Positions 1-7,801 of a stretch of 22,576 nucleotides of DNA are shown one piece after another (the first letter of the stretch is position 1; each line of letters opens with the position of its first letter). Origin of the DNA: PNKC01 sp038323265 (GTDB lineage Bacteria > Chloroflexota > Dehalococcoidia > Tepidiformales > Tepidiformaceae). Where the stretch lies: the NCBI GenBank assembly GCA_038323265.1, contig JBBQGT010000045.1:1-22576 (forward strand), in the 5' to 3' direction. A model generated the notes under the pieces. That model saw nothing but the letters and a program-made list of their open reading frames with translations, had not been told where the DNA came from and did not search any database. The position numbers were made by a program, and so were the translations under genes.

Positions 1-1
1 C

Positions 2-949
2 GGTGGCGCGGGCGTCGGCAAGACGGTCGTTATTCAAGAACTGATCTCGAACATCGCGCGCGAGCACGGCGGCTACTCCGTCTTTGCTGGCGTCGGTGAG
101 CGCTCCCGCGAGGGCAACGACCTCTGGCACGAAATGCGCGATTCCGGCGTCCTGCCGAAGATGGCAATGGTCTTCGGTCAGATGAACGAGCCTCCCGGCG
201 TGCGCCTTCGCGTCGCCCTCTCGGGCCTGACCATGGCCGAATACTTCCGGGACGAAGAGGGCCGAGACGTGCTGTTCTTCGTGGACAACATCTATCGCTA
301 CACGCTTGCCGGCATGGAAGTGTCGGCGCTCCTCGGGCGCATGCCGTCCGCCGATGGCTACCAGCCGACACTGGCTACCGAAATGGGCGACCTGGAAGAG
401 CGCATCACGTCCACGAAGAAGGGCTCGATTACTTCCTTCCAGGCGATCTACGTGCCCGCCGACGACTACACCGACCCGGGTGTAGCGACCACCTTCGGCC
501 ACCTCGACTCGGTGGTGGCGCTTGAACGGTCGCTCGCCGAGCAGGCGCTGTTCCCTGCCATGGACCCGCTGACTTCGTTCTCCCGCGCCCTCGAGCCGCG
601 CATCGTCGGCCAGGAGCACTACGACGTTGCCCGCGGCGTCCAGGGCGTGCTGCAGCGCTATCGCGACCTCCAAGACATCATCGCCATCCTTGGCATCGAT
701 GAGCTTTCTGACGACGACAAGCTGACCGTCGCCCGGGCGCGCAAGATCCAGCGCTTCCTCACCCAGCCAATGTTCGTGGCCGAGCAGTTCACCGGCGTGG
801 GCGGCCAGTACGTGGCCATCAAAGAGACGGTGCGTGGGTTCCAGGAGATTCTCGAGGGCAAGCACGACGGACTCCCGGAGCAGGCGTTCTACATGGTCGG
901 CAACATCGATATGGCAGTCGACCGCGGCCGCCAGCTGGCTGAGGTTTAA
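2..949 (+). CDS. atpD: F1Fo ATP synthase subunit beta, 5'-truncated by the window edge
   Basis: This is the catalytic subunit of the F1 sector, which makes ATP from ADP and phosphate on the cytoplasmic face of the membrane. The frame is open from base 2, and 315 residues are visible of a family length near 460-480, so the N-terminal barrel and start lie outside the window. The first visible residues are the Walker A loop GGAGVGKT. The GERSREGND motif with the catalytic Glu follows, then the Walker B-type segment LFFVDNIYRYTLAG (more often LFIDNIFRFTQAG) and the C-terminal DELSDDDK, equivalent to the DELSEED lever. The gene ends with TAA four bases before atpC, as in a standard atp operon. Identification is secure. 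Confidence 0.98.
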   Translation, partial: GGAGVGKTVVIQELISNIAREHGGYSVFAGVGERSREGNDLWHEMRDSGVLPKMAMVFGQMNEPPGVRLRVALSGLTMAEYFRDEEGRDVLFFVDNIYRYTLAGMEVSALLGRMPSADGYQPTLATEMGDLEERITSTKKGSITSFQAIYVPADDYTDPGVATTFGHLDSVVALERSLAEQALFPAMDPLTSFSRALEPRIVGQEHYDVARGVQGVLQRYRDLQDIIAILGIDELSDDDKLTVARARKIQRFLTQPMFVAEQFTGVGGQYVAIKETVRGFQEILEGKHDGLPEQAFYMVGNIDMAVDRGRQLAEV

Positions 950-953
950 GCCG

Positions 954-1397
954 ATGCCGTTGACGGTCGAAGTCGTGACCGCTGAACGCGTGGTGCGTGT
1001 TGAGCAGGGCGTAGACGTCCTTGTGGTTCCCGGGAGCGAGGGCCAACTGGCCATCCTCCCGCATCACGCGGCGTTGATGACCACGCTCGATTACGGAGAG
1101 CTGATCTTCAAGCGCGGTGCCTCCGAGGAATCGTTCGCGATCAGCGGCGGCTTCATGGAGGTCCGCAAGGACCGCGTGACGATTCTCGCGGACCAGGCCG
1201 AAGCGGTGGAGGAGATCGACCTCGGTCGCGCCGAAGCGGCCCGCGCTCGCGCCGAAGAGCGCATCCGTCGCGGCCGCGAGCAGAACGTCCGGGACGTGGA
1301 CATGGCGCGCGCCCAGGCGGCGCTTCAGCGGTCGCTGCTGAGGCTGCGAGTCGCCCAGCGGCGGCGCGGTGGCGCCTCCGGCCGGCCTCGGCCATAG
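954..1397 (+). CDS. atpC: F1Fo ATP synthase subunit epsilon
   Basis: This is the central-stalk epsilon subunit, which couples rotation and inhibits ATP hydrolysis. The product is 147 aa, starting MPLTVEVVTAERVV. Residues 1-85 form the usual beta-sandwich, with the conserved VPGSEGQLAILPHHAAL segment and the ISGGFMEVRKDRVTILAD strand. Residues 86-147 are helical, very rich in Arg, Ala and Glu, and end in a basic tail that looks family-atypical. The ATG at 954 lies four bases after the atpD stop. The longer upstream frame overlaps atpD and is rejected. A strong terminator follows, so this is the last gene of the atp operon. Confidence 0.95.
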   Translation: MPLTVEVVTAERVVRVEQGVDVLVVPGSEGQLAILPHHAALMTTLDYGELIFKRGASEESFAISGGFMEVRKDRVTILADQAEAVEEIDLGRAEAARARAEERIRRGREQNVRDVDMARAQAALQRSLLRLRVAQRRRGGASGRPRP

Positions 1398-1417
1398 TCC
1401 CGCTTCGAACCATTGAG

Positions 1418-1443
1418 AACGCCCCGCTCCTGCGGGGCGTTTT
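1418..1443 (+). terminator. Rho-independent terminator of the atp operon
   Basis: A perfect 10-bp stem, AACGCCCCGC paired with GCGGGGCGTT, closes a TCCT loop at 1428-1431 and runs into TTTT. It lies 20 bases after the atpC stop and upstream of murA, so it separates the two transcription units. Confidence 0.9.
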
Positions 1444-1518
1444 GCGTTGCAGGCGATTCGCGCATCACGAGCTCACATAGCCCGAACCCACCCCAGACCG
1501 TATCCTTGAATTTGAACA

Positions 1519-2799
1519 ATGAGTAACCGCTCGCGTGCGCCGAGATACATCGTCCAGGGAGGCGCCGTTCTCAACGGCGTGGTGCGGATTTCGGGCGCGA
1601 AGAACCATGTGCTGGCCGCTATGTGCGCCGCACTTCTCACCGATGAGGACGTCGTCCTCGCCAACGTGCCCGACATTTCCGACGTCGACAGCCTCAGCGA
1701 GTTGCTTGTGAGCCTCGGCGTGGTCGTCGAGCGGTTGCCCGGCGCACGGATGCGCCTCAACGCGGCCAACGTGCGGGTTTTCGAAGCGCCAAGCGAGCTA
1801 ATGAGCGAAAATCGCGCCTCCTTCCAGATCATGGGTCCGTTGGTCGCTCGCCACGGCATTGCGGCCTCCGCGCCGCCAGGCGGAGATGTCATCGGCCAGC
1901 GCCCGATCGACGTACACCTGGGCGGATTTGAGGCCATGGGCGCCACCGTGAGCCGCGATGGCGAGCGGTTCGTTGCCCGCGCGCCGGACGGTGGCGGCAG
2001 CCTCCGCGGGGCCCGAATCTTCATGGATTACCCTTCGGTTTCGGGCACCCAGAACGTAATGATGGCGGCGACGCTCGCCCGCGGGCGGACAACCATTATC
2101 AACGCCGCGACCGAGCCTGAAGTGCAGGGGCTGGGCCTTCTGCTGAACGAGATGGGAGCACGCATCCACGGCATCGGCAGCCAGATGCTGGAAGTGGAGG
2201 GCGTGGACAACCTTCACGGGACGAACTTTCGCATCATGCCCGACCGCATCGAAGCGGGGACGTACGCGATAGCGGCGGCCATGACCGGCGGAAACGTTGA
2301 AATAGAAGACGCGCCGTTAAACGTGATGGACGCCCTCTTCGCCAAACTGCGAATGGCTGGCGCTACCGTCGACGTGAACGAGGGCACACTCCGCGTGGCG
2401 CGCGCGGGCGAATTACGCGCCGTGAGCTTCCAGGCGCTGCCTTATCCCGGGCTGGCGACGGACCTGCACGCCCCGATGGCGGCCCTGCTGACACAGGCTC
2501 ACGGGGTTTCGATCATCCACGAGCGCGTCTTCGACAACCGCATGTTGTACGTGGGCGAACTGCGGCGGATGGGCGCCGAAATCGTTAGCACCGGGTCTTC
2601 CGCCATCGTCAGTGGGCCAACCCCGCTAAGCGGCGCAACGGTCCGCGCCCTGGATGTCCGAGCTGGCGCTGCCGTCCTTCTCGCAGCCCTGGTTGCCCGT
2701 GGGCGCACGGTGATTGAGGAGATTTCGCACCTGCAGCGTGGCTACGAACGTTTGGACGAAAAGCTGCGGGCGCTTGGCGTGGATGTGGAGCGCACCTGA
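1519..2799 (+). CDS. murA: UDP-N-acetylglucosamine 1-carboxyvinyltransferase (MurA), Asp-type active site
   Basis: MurA transfers enolpyruvate from PEP to UDP-GlcNAc, the first committed step of peptidoglycan synthesis, in the cytoplasm. The product is 426 aa, full length for the family. SGAKNH carries Lys28 and Asn29 of the active site. The flexible loop reads PPGGDVIGQRPIDVHL, with Asp123 where most MurA proteins have the PEP-binding Cys (E. coli Cys115). EAGTY, the YPGLATD segment with Asp315 (catalytic base) and the C-terminal HLQRGYERL with Arg407 are all present. Cys-to-Asp is known to give intrinsic fosfomycin resistance in mycobacteria and chlamydiae, so the same is inferred here. The ATG has no clear Shine-Dalgarno sequence. 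The stop overlaps the mreB start by one base. Confidence 0.97.
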   Translation: MSNRSRAPRYIVQGGAVLNGVVRISGAKNHVLAAMCAALLTDEDVVLANVPDISDVDSLSELLVSLGVVVERLPGARMRLNAANVRVFEAPSELMSENRASFQIMGPLVARHGIAASAPPGGDVIGQRPIDVHLGGFEAMGATVSRDGERFVARAPDGGGSLRGARIFMDYPSVSGTQNVMMAATLARGRTTIINAATEPEVQGLGLLLNEMGARIHGIGSQMLEVEGVDNLHGTNFRIMPDRIEAGTYAIAAAMTGGNVEIEDAPLNVMDALFAKLRMAGATVDVNEGTLRVARAGELRAVSFQALPYPGLATDLHAPMAALLTQAHGVSIIHERVFDNRMLYVGELRRMGAEIVSTGSSAIVSGPTPLSGATVRALDVRAGAAVLLAALVARGRTVIEEISHLQRGYERLDEKLRALGVDVERT

Positions 2800-3860
2800 T
2801 GGCTATGGAATTTCTCTCGTCGAAGAAGGCGGGAATCGATCTCGGCACCGCGAATATCCTTGTCTACGTCAAAGGGCAGGGCATCGTGGTCAACGAACCG
2901 TCGGTCGTTGCACGACATAACCGCGATAACGCAATTGTCGCCGTTGGCAACGAAGCGCGCGCCATGCAGGGCCGTACCCCGGGCTCAATCAGCGTCATCC
3001 GGCCGATGCGCGACGGCGTTATCGCCGACTACCTGACCACCGAGGCGATGCTGCGCTACTTCATCGGACTGATTACCGGGCGCTTCAACCTGATTCGTCC
3101 CGAAGTGATGGTCACAGTTCCCGCGGGCGTCACCAGCGTGGAGCAGCGCGCCGTTCGAGACGCCTCCGAGCAGGCTGGTGGGCGCAAGCCCGCGCACCTC
3201 GTGCCCGAGCCGCTGGCCGCCGCTATCGGCGCGCGCATCCCGATTGGCACGGCGCGCGGAAACATGGTCGTCAACATCGGTGGAGGGCGCACCGAGGCGG
3301 CTGTCATCTCGCTTTACGGCATTGTTGTCAGCGAATCGGTGCGCATGGCAGGCGACCGCATCGACGAGGCCGTGATGGCCTACGTTCGGCGCCGCCACAA
3401 CCTGATCATCGGCGAGCGGACGGCTGAAGAGATCAAGATCGCGGTCGGCAGCGCCCTGCCATTGGATGAGGGGCTTGGCACCCAGGTGCGCGGCCGCGAC
3501 CAACTAAGCGGGCTCCCGAAGACCATCACCCTGACGAGCATCGAAGTGGCGCAGTCGATCCAGGATTGCCTTGGCACAATCGTCCAGACGGTTCGCGCGG
3601 TGCTGGAAAAGACGCCCCCCGAACTTGCTGCCGACGTCATCGACCGGGGCATCGTGCTCACTGGCGGCGGCGCTCTTCTGCGCCATATGGATGAACTACT
3701 CACACAAGAAACGGGCGTCCCTTGCTACGTGGCCGATAACCCGCTGGAATGCGTGGCCATCGGCGCGGGCATTGCGTTGGACCACCTGGACGTCATCAAG
3801 CGCAGCCTGCCAACAGAAGAGGAGAACCTCGTCGGTCTCTTCCCGCAGCCAGAACGCTAG
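2799..3860 (+). CDS. mreB: Rod shape-determining protein MreB (actin-like ATPase)
   Basis: This is a bacterial actin homologue that organises lateral wall synthesis under the inner membrane. The product is 353 aa, of normal length. The phosphate-1 loop is GIDLGTANILVYVKG, the adenosine-side motif LTGGGALL lies near residue 290, and the conserved RPMRDGVIADY and VPEPLAAAIGA (Glu137) segments are present. The phosphate-2 loop reads NIGGGRTE (159-166) instead of the usual DIGGGTTE. Asn thus replaces the metal/nucleotide-interacting Asp, and Arg replaces Thr. The start overlaps the murA stop as TGATG, which implies translational coupling and pairs wall-precursor synthesis with its scaffold. No mreC or mreD follows. 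The stop overlaps the convergent alkD-like remnant through CTAG. Confidence 0.93.
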   Translation: MAMEFLSSKKAGIDLGTANILVYVKGQGIVVNEPSVVARHNRDNAIVAVGNEARAMQGRTPGSISVIRPMRDGVIADYLTTEAMLRYFIGLITGRFNLIRPEVMVTVPAGVTSVEQRAVRDASEQAGGRKPAHLVPEPLAAAIGARIPIGTARGNMVVNIGGGRTEAAVISLYGIVVSESVRMAGDRIDEAVMAYVRRRHNLIIGERTAEEIKIAVGSALPLDEGLGTQVRGRDQLSGLPKTITLTSIEVAQSIQDCLGTIVQTVRAVLEKTPPELAADVIDRGIVLTGGGALLRHMDELLTQETGVPCYVADNPLECVAIGAGIALDHLDVIKRSLPTEEENLVGLFPQPER

Positions 3861-4588
3861 GGCGGCGCGGTTGCCGGCCAAGCGCTGGCCTTCTTTCGCC
3901 CGCCGTTCAGCCACAGCGACGCCTCGCGTTTGGAGAGCGGCGAGAGGCTGGCCTCGTTCGCTTCCGCGAAAGTGATTACCGCCCCGGCGTCGGTCTTCGA
4001 GTACTCTCGCAATGCCCAGCCGATCGCTTTGCCGATGAAGAAGTCGCGGTCGCCGCTCAGCGCGAGGCAGTAACCGAAAAGGCGGCCTGTGTCCGTGTTC
4101 GCCTTGTAGGTCAGTTGATGGAGAATCGCCGTCCGCCGCAGCCAGAGGTTTTCGGACTCCGACACGCGTCCACTTGGCGGACAAGCGTCGGAGATGGGGC
4201 GACGAGCGGGCCGACGACCCGCGAAGCGATCGCGTCCACGGTGTCCCACCACGATTTGGTCGTCAGCAGTTCCGGGACCACCGCCAAGAAGCTGCCATCG
4301 AACACACGACGGTACCGAATGACAACAGAGATGGCGGCGTACTGGTACTCACGTTCGTCTAGAACCCACAGCGCGCGCGAGGCGGCCGTCAGCTCAGCTT
4401 GTGTCGGTTTGGGAGTCCCGACCAGCACCTCGCGAACCAGTTCCTTCTGCTTCGGTGCGGGGACGCCAGCGAACGGAAACTGGCCGCGCATGTAGGCTGC
4501 CATAGCCGTCGCCCGCACGGGATCGCGGTGCTCTTGGATGAGCTTGCGGGCGGGGGAGGAACTCCTCGAAGCGTTCGACCGCGGCCAC
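3857..4588 (-). pseudogene. AlkD-like DNA alkylation repair HEAT-repeat protein, frameshifted
   Basis: AlkD-family glycosylases remove alkylated bases. The reading frame is broken. One frame (from about 4530 to 4163) gives AAYMRGQFPFAGVPAPKQK and the TTKSWWDTVDAIASRVVG segment, with the family's WDxVD residues. Another frame (4162 to 3857) continues SESENLWLRRTAILHQL, then FFIGKAIGWALREYSKTD and SPLSKREA. The frames join exactly if one base is missing after 4163, which would restore a Trp codon (DAW-SESEN). A second apparent one-base loss in the C-rich stretch near 4550 separates a third frame, which starts with GTG at 4588 (AAVERFEEFL). Either the gene is inactivated or the assembly carries two indels. 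The GTG follows directly on the stop of a rex 3'-end remnant. Confidence 0.8.
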
Positions 4589-4637
4589 CTACAGCCCGCC
4601 CGGCTCTCGCTGCTGGAGGTAGAAGGTCATGCCTCTA
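4589..4637 (-). pseudogene. Detached remnant of a rex 3' end
   Basis: On the minus strand, codons 4630 to 4589 read MTFYLQQREPGGL and then TAG. The intact Rex at 8288-8926 ends MTFYIKQREPSTN. Over the 30 bases 4602-4631, compared with 8301-8330, only two positions differ, and the copies are in the same orientation. No further rex sequence is found upstream of 4637. The remnant stop is followed at once by the GTG start of the alkD-like gene, which suggests an ancestral rex-alkD junction. The identity of the piece is inferred from this match. Confidence 0.72.
4602..4637. repeat. Left copy of a direct repeat derived from the rex 3' end (possible attachment site)
   Basis: About 36 bp matches 8301-8336 in direct orientation. 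The uninterrupted core of 30 positions has two mismatches (at 4615 and 4618), and one extra C follows the shared GGTCATG. The copies are 3.7 kb apart and flank a gene-poor segment with a terminase fragment next to the right copy. This layout is what attL/attR of an integrated element would give. Confidence 0.65.
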
Positions 4638-4902
4638 TAAATACCCTTCGCTCCGTTCGGCCCACTTGGTGCCCATCATGGCCATCTCGTCACCAATGGC
4701 AGGCATGGGATACGCCGCTCCGGCCATGCCTTTGCGAAAGCATCGTCTCCCCGCCAGGGACAGCCAGCGCCTCCGCTGCGCTCCAGCCCTGGCAACTGCA
4801 CTTCGTTACGATGGCGAATACGCAATCCCGAACAATCTCGACTCTAGGGCGCTTTCGGCAAGGCTGCGTGACCCTCAGCCTTCCAGGAACGATGCTACTG
4901 GT
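4638..4902. other. Gene-poor stretch upstream of the DUF2254 gene
   Basis: No convincing gene is seen. The plus-strand frame is open into the DUF2254 gene, but its residues here are low-complexity Arg/Pro/Ser and do not look like protein. A minus-strand run near 4730-4640 gives a protein-like piece beginning MAGAAYPMPAIGDEMAMMG and ending in TAG at about 4640. It is unrecognised and could be a gene fragment. Confidence 0.4.
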
Positions 4903-6315
4903 GTGAGCTTCGTCCGTAGCCGCCGCAGCACCCGCCGCCAAATTCACCTGGCCTTCTCCGAGTTCCTTGGCCTGCCCGTCGCCATCATCGTGGCGTTCCT
5001 CGGCGTGGCTGTCGCCACCTATGCCCTAGATCGGTCCACCGGGCCATCGGCCCCACTCCGCGATTTCATGGAGGAGCACTTCCTCGGCGACCCGGCGTCC
5101 ACTTCGGAGCTGCTCGCGACCGTCGCCGGGAGCATCATCACCGTTACGTCCATCACCTTCTCCCTCCTCCTGATCGCCGTTCAGCAGGCCACCAACTCCT
5201 TCTCCCATCAGGTCATCGACCAGTTCCTGCGGCGCCGAATCAACCAGGTCAGCTTCGGGTTCTTCGTGGGCCTCGCGCTCTTCTCGTTGGTCGCGGTCGC
5301 CACGGCCTCGAATGAGTCAAACCCGGTCTACGCGGCGGCGTTCGCCCTGGTCCTCACCGTCGTTGCGCTCGTCCTGCTCTTGTTTCTGCTGTACACCACG
5401 ATCGACCAGATGCGGCCGGAGGAGATCGTCGGCGCCATCCACGACCGCGTCCTCGCGGCCCGCAAGGATCAGCGTCACCTCCTCGCGATCACGCGCCGGG
5501 CATCCGTCTACGGCGAAAGCGCGAACGTCGCGCGGCGGGAGGTACTCGCGCCGATCGAGGGATACCTGGTCGCCGTTGGCGCGGACCGGGTGGGCGAACT
5601 GGCCGCCAAATTAGGCGAGGGCTGCGAGGTCGAATACCTGTTGCCGCTGGGGGGCTATATGTCCACGGGAGACCCGGTCGCCCGCATTACGGCTTCGAAC
5701 GAAGAGCACGCCAAGCTGCTCCACGACGCGGTCTTCAACGCGATCGAACCGCAACGCAAGCGCGAAACTCAGAGCGACCCCGGGTTCGGCATCGAGCAAC
5801 TCGCCGATATCGCCTGGACCACGGGTTCGACCTCGAAACAGAACCCCTCGCCCGCGCTCATAGTTGTTCGGAACCTGCGCGACCTCCTCGCGCGCTGGTC
5901 TATCCCGACGGATGAACCGCCCCCCAGCCCGCCCTTGCCGGTGGTGTACCACGACGACGTCCCGGAGGGCCTCTTCAGTGCGTTCGAGTCGATTGCGGTC
6001 GTCGCCTCGGAGTCCATGCAGGGCGACGTGTTCGCGGAGGTGATGGACGGGGTGGCGATGATGTTCGCGCGCCTGCCGGCCTGGGAACAGGCGCGTTCGG
6101 AAGAGTTGGTGCTCAGGAGCCTCGCGGCGCTCGGCGACCTTGTGCTTACACACCGGCTCGAGTCGGCGTTGGGGGCTGTCTCCGGGGCAATGGCCGCGGG
6201 AGGGCGGCACGAAACGGCCGCCGCCGTAGCCGCCTCGCTCGCTGAACTTCGGCAGTCGGTCGGCAAACTGAATTCTCGTGCGACACGCGTGCCGGGCACG
6301 AAGCAATCGGACTGA
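4903..6315 (+). CDS. DUF2254 family integral membrane protein
   Basis: This is a predicted inner-membrane protein of unknown function. About 470 aa follow from the chosen GTG. Four hydrophobic segments occupy roughly residues 22-42 (LPVAIIVAFLGVAVATYAL), 70-93 (AGSIITVTSITFSLLLIAVQQ), 114-134 and 141-163. The second contains the TVTSITFSLLLIAVQQATNSFS signature typical of DUF2254. The rest is a large soluble domain with a conserved IEGYLVAVGADRVGELA-like part. The start is uncertain: GTG at 4903 is the last in-frame start before the basic juxtamembrane segment RSRRSTRRQ, and an AGGA lies 14 bases upstream. The frame is open to 4399, but those residues look non-coding. A terminator follows at 6435. 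It lies inside the segment bounded by the rex-end repeats and may be cargo. Confidence 0.82.
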   Translation: MSFVRSRRSTRRQIHLAFSEFLGLPVAIIVAFLGVAVATYALDRSTGPSAPLRDFMEEHFLGDPASTSELLATVAGSIITVTSITFSLLLIAVQQATNSFSHQVIDQFLRRRINQVSFGFFVGLALFSLVAVATASNESNPVYAAAFALVLTVVALVLLLFLLYTTIDQMRPEEIVGAIHDRVLAARKDQRHLLAITRRASVYGESANVARREVLAPIEGYLVAVGADRVGELAAKLGEGCEVEYLLPLGGYMSTGDPVARITASNEEHAKLLHDAVFNAIEPQRKRETQSDPGFGIEQLADIAWTTGSTSKQNPSPALIVVRNLRDLLARWSIPTDEPPPSPPLPVVYHDDVPEGLFSAFESIAVVASESMQGDVFAEVMDGVAMMFARLPAWEQARSEELVLRSLAALGDLVLTHRLESALGAVSGAMAAGGRHETAAAVAASLAELRQSVGKLNSRATRVPGTKQSD

Positions 6316-6434
6316 CATCATGCCTAGAATTTCTTGCAAGCTTCACGTCTCTCGGTTGTGCCCGTGTGCTTCTGTATCGCAGATGAGGCCAACGGGCCTC
6401 CCATACACGTAGGGGCGGCGAAGCAACCGGAGAG

Positions 6435-6458
6435 GGCTCGACGAAAATCGAGCCTTTT
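6435..6458 (+). terminator. Rho-independent terminator after the DUF2254 gene
   Basis: A 7-bp stem, GGCTCGA with TCGAGCC, closes a CGAAAA loop (6442-6447) and is followed by TTTTCTCTT. It lies 120 bases after the DUF2254 stop. A smaller AGGCC-AACG-GGCCT hairpin sits upstream at about 6386-6399. Confidence 0.8.
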
Positions 6459-6887
6459 CTCTTATCCCGGTGACAGTCGGGGCTTTGTACCTCAAAGCGC
6501 CCATTGATCACGCTAAGCCGCAGTGGACAGGTTGCTCGCACCAACAACCGTCACGCAACGCAGTCGCTCTTCGAGGCGATAAATGCGGTGGCGGCCGAGA
6601 TGCCCGCTCCCTCACGTGCGAAGGTTGGGGAAGGCTCTCTAACCGCGCGCAACATCAGTCGGACGGTGGGGCGTCCTTCCCAATTCCCGACACGCTGGGG
6701 GAGACTTCGAGGGATGTCCCCGCCAAGTCAGGCAATCCGGGGCCGAGGCTTGTTAGGATAAGCGCGTATTCGCCCCCACCGAACCCCTAGGCGTGGCGAC
6801 GTTTCAACCAACGCGAAATCATCGGCCACGCCATCATCAACAGCCAGATTATGCGAAGCAATCAAAGGCCTCCGATCTCTTGCGGGC
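6459..6887. other. Non-coding or decayed stretch
   Basis: About 430 bases contain no frame with a recognisable domain. The open frames at 6470-6790 and 6504-6761 have no ribosome binding site, and their residues show no family signature. A minus-strand frame ending at 6728 could use a TTG just after a GGAGG at about 6869-6873, but the spacing is too short. I see nothing supportable here. Confidence 0.5.
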
Positions 6888-7115
6888 TCATTCGCGTCGT
6901 AGGGTCGCACCCAAAAAGACGCCCACCACCAGGGCAACAGACCCGGCAATCATCGTCGCCAGCGTGCCCGCGGTGGCTGCTGCTTGGGTAGCCGCTGCAC
7001 CTGCCGTCACTGCGGCCTGCGTGGTCTGGGCCCCGGCTATCGCAGCCGCCTGCGTTGCCTGAGCGATCTTGAGGTTCTCGACGTCCTTCCGAATATCGTC
7101 ACTCTCGTTGTTCAT
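6888..7115 (-). CDS. Small single-pass membrane protein with 11-residue repeats
   Basis: The 75-aa product has no function I recognise. The ATG at 7115 follows AGAAGGAAACAGT, a strong ribosome binding site at good spacing, so this short start is preferred over the longer frame. Residues 1-18 (MNNESDDIRKDVENLKIA) are charged. Three near-identical 11-residue units follow, of the form ATQAAxxAGxx (ATQAAAIAGAQ, TTQAAVTAGAA, ATQAAATAGTL). The protein then ends with one transmembrane helix (MIAGSVALVVGVFLGA) and a TLRRE tail. Hendecad periodicity favours a right-handed coiled coil. The likely form is a C-terminally anchored oligomer with its charged N terminus in the cytoplasm. It lies among other small genes between DUF2254 and DUF2171. 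Confidence 0.75.
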   Translation of the reverse strand: MNNESDDIRKDVENLKIAQATQAAAIAGAQTTQAAVTAGAAATQAAATAGTLATMIAGSVALVVGVFLGATLRRE

Positions 7116-7456
7116 ACTGTTTCCTTCTGCTTGTTCATTCACAAGGAAATCGTAGGAAACCATCGCCGGTGTCCAGATCGCAGTCAGGGAGGAATTGATT
7201 GCAACGACGTATCGAACCGCGTTCGTCCGATGGGTTGGCTGCCCGCGAACCGAAGGCGCACCCGAAAGATCAGGGTCTCTACCGCGTGCTCCCAGCGAGC
7301 TTACCCGCCATAAGCTGCGCGTAGCTGCCGCGCTCGGTGGCAAACTCGGACCAGGTGTTGCAACGTGCCTGTCACAACCTCGGCCGTCCCGGGTGCGGTA
7401 CGGGAATGCCACGGCCGGTACGCTGGCATTGGCGATACGCCTTTTGGAGTGATCTC
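7116..7456. other. Divergent intergenic region between two small genes
   Basis: This stretch carries the upstream regions of the minus-strand hendecad protein and the plus-strand DUF2171 gene. GGGAGG at 7187-7192 precedes a TTG at 7199 by six bases, giving a possible 41-codon reading frame to 7324, but its residues look non-coding. I found no convincing promoter or terminator. Confidence 0.4.
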
Positions 7457-7702
7457 ATGAGTATGGCACCCAACAACATAGCGACCGGCGCTGAAGTCTA
7501 TACGATGGATGGTGAGAAGCTTGGCACTGTCAAAACGCTTCGCAACGACTACTTCCAGGTAGATGCCGCGATGCAACGCGATTACTGGCTACGTACTGAC
7601 TGCGTCGGTGGGGCGAGTGACGCCGTCGGTCGAGTCACAGTCGCATTCGACAAGGATCAGTTGGACGATTTTAAGCAGAAGATGGCCGACGACAATCATT
7701 AG
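7457..7702 (+). CDS. DUF2171 / PRC-barrel-like small protein
   Basis: The 81-aa soluble protein has the pattern of DUF2171: GAEVYTMDGEKLGTVKTL, then YFQVD and YWLRTDCV, then VTVAFDKDQLDDF. This resembles a PRC-barrel beta fold (xxDGxxxGxV followed by a hydrophobic strand). Proteins of this type are often annotated only as domain-containing and linked to stress or surface adaptation; the function is unknown. The ATG at 7457 is preceded by GGAG with seven bases of spacing, so the longer upstream frame is rejected. A structured spacer and a membrane micropeptide follow in the same direction, probably on the same transcript. Confidence 0.8.
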   Translation: MSMAPNNIATGAEVYTMDGEKLGTVKTLRNDYFQVDAAMQRDYWLRTDCVGGASDAVGRVTVAFDKDQLDDFKQKMADDNH

Positions 7703-7706
7703 CCCG

Positions 7707-7780
7707 GCCGCCCAACGAAGGGCGAATGACAATTCTTCATCAAGCGCCCGGCCGGAACTCGTGTTAACCGATTGGGCGGC
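7707..7780 (+). other. Potential structured RNA between DUF2171 gene and micropeptide
   Basis: GCCGCCCAA (7707-7715) is perfectly complementary to TTGGGCGGC (7772-7780). Inside lie GGGCG/CGCCC (7720-7724 with 7745-7749) and GAAT/ATTC (7724-7727 with 7732-7735; it shares base 7724 with the previous stem). The structure ends about ten bases before the GGAGG of the micropeptide, so it could affect its translation. This was found by eye and no folding energy was calculated. Confidence 0.4.
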
Positions 7781-7801
7781 AAAGCGATTTTGGAGGCAGG
7801 T

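Noticed and set aside
834..953. Longer start for atpC inside atpD
   Set aside because: It would overlap the conserved end of AtpD, and the family N terminus starts at 954.
4399..4902. Upstream extension of the DUF2254 frame
   Set aside because: It runs antisense to the alkD-like remnant and the residues before 4903 do not look like protein.
6470..6790. 106-codon plus-strand open frame
   Set aside because: It has no ribosome binding site and no recognisable pattern; random open frames of this size are common at this GC content.
7199..7324. Possible 41-codon gene starting with TTG after GGGAGG
   Set aside because: The ribosome binding site is good, but the residues are Arg/Pro-rich with no domain-like pattern, so there is not enough to call a gene.
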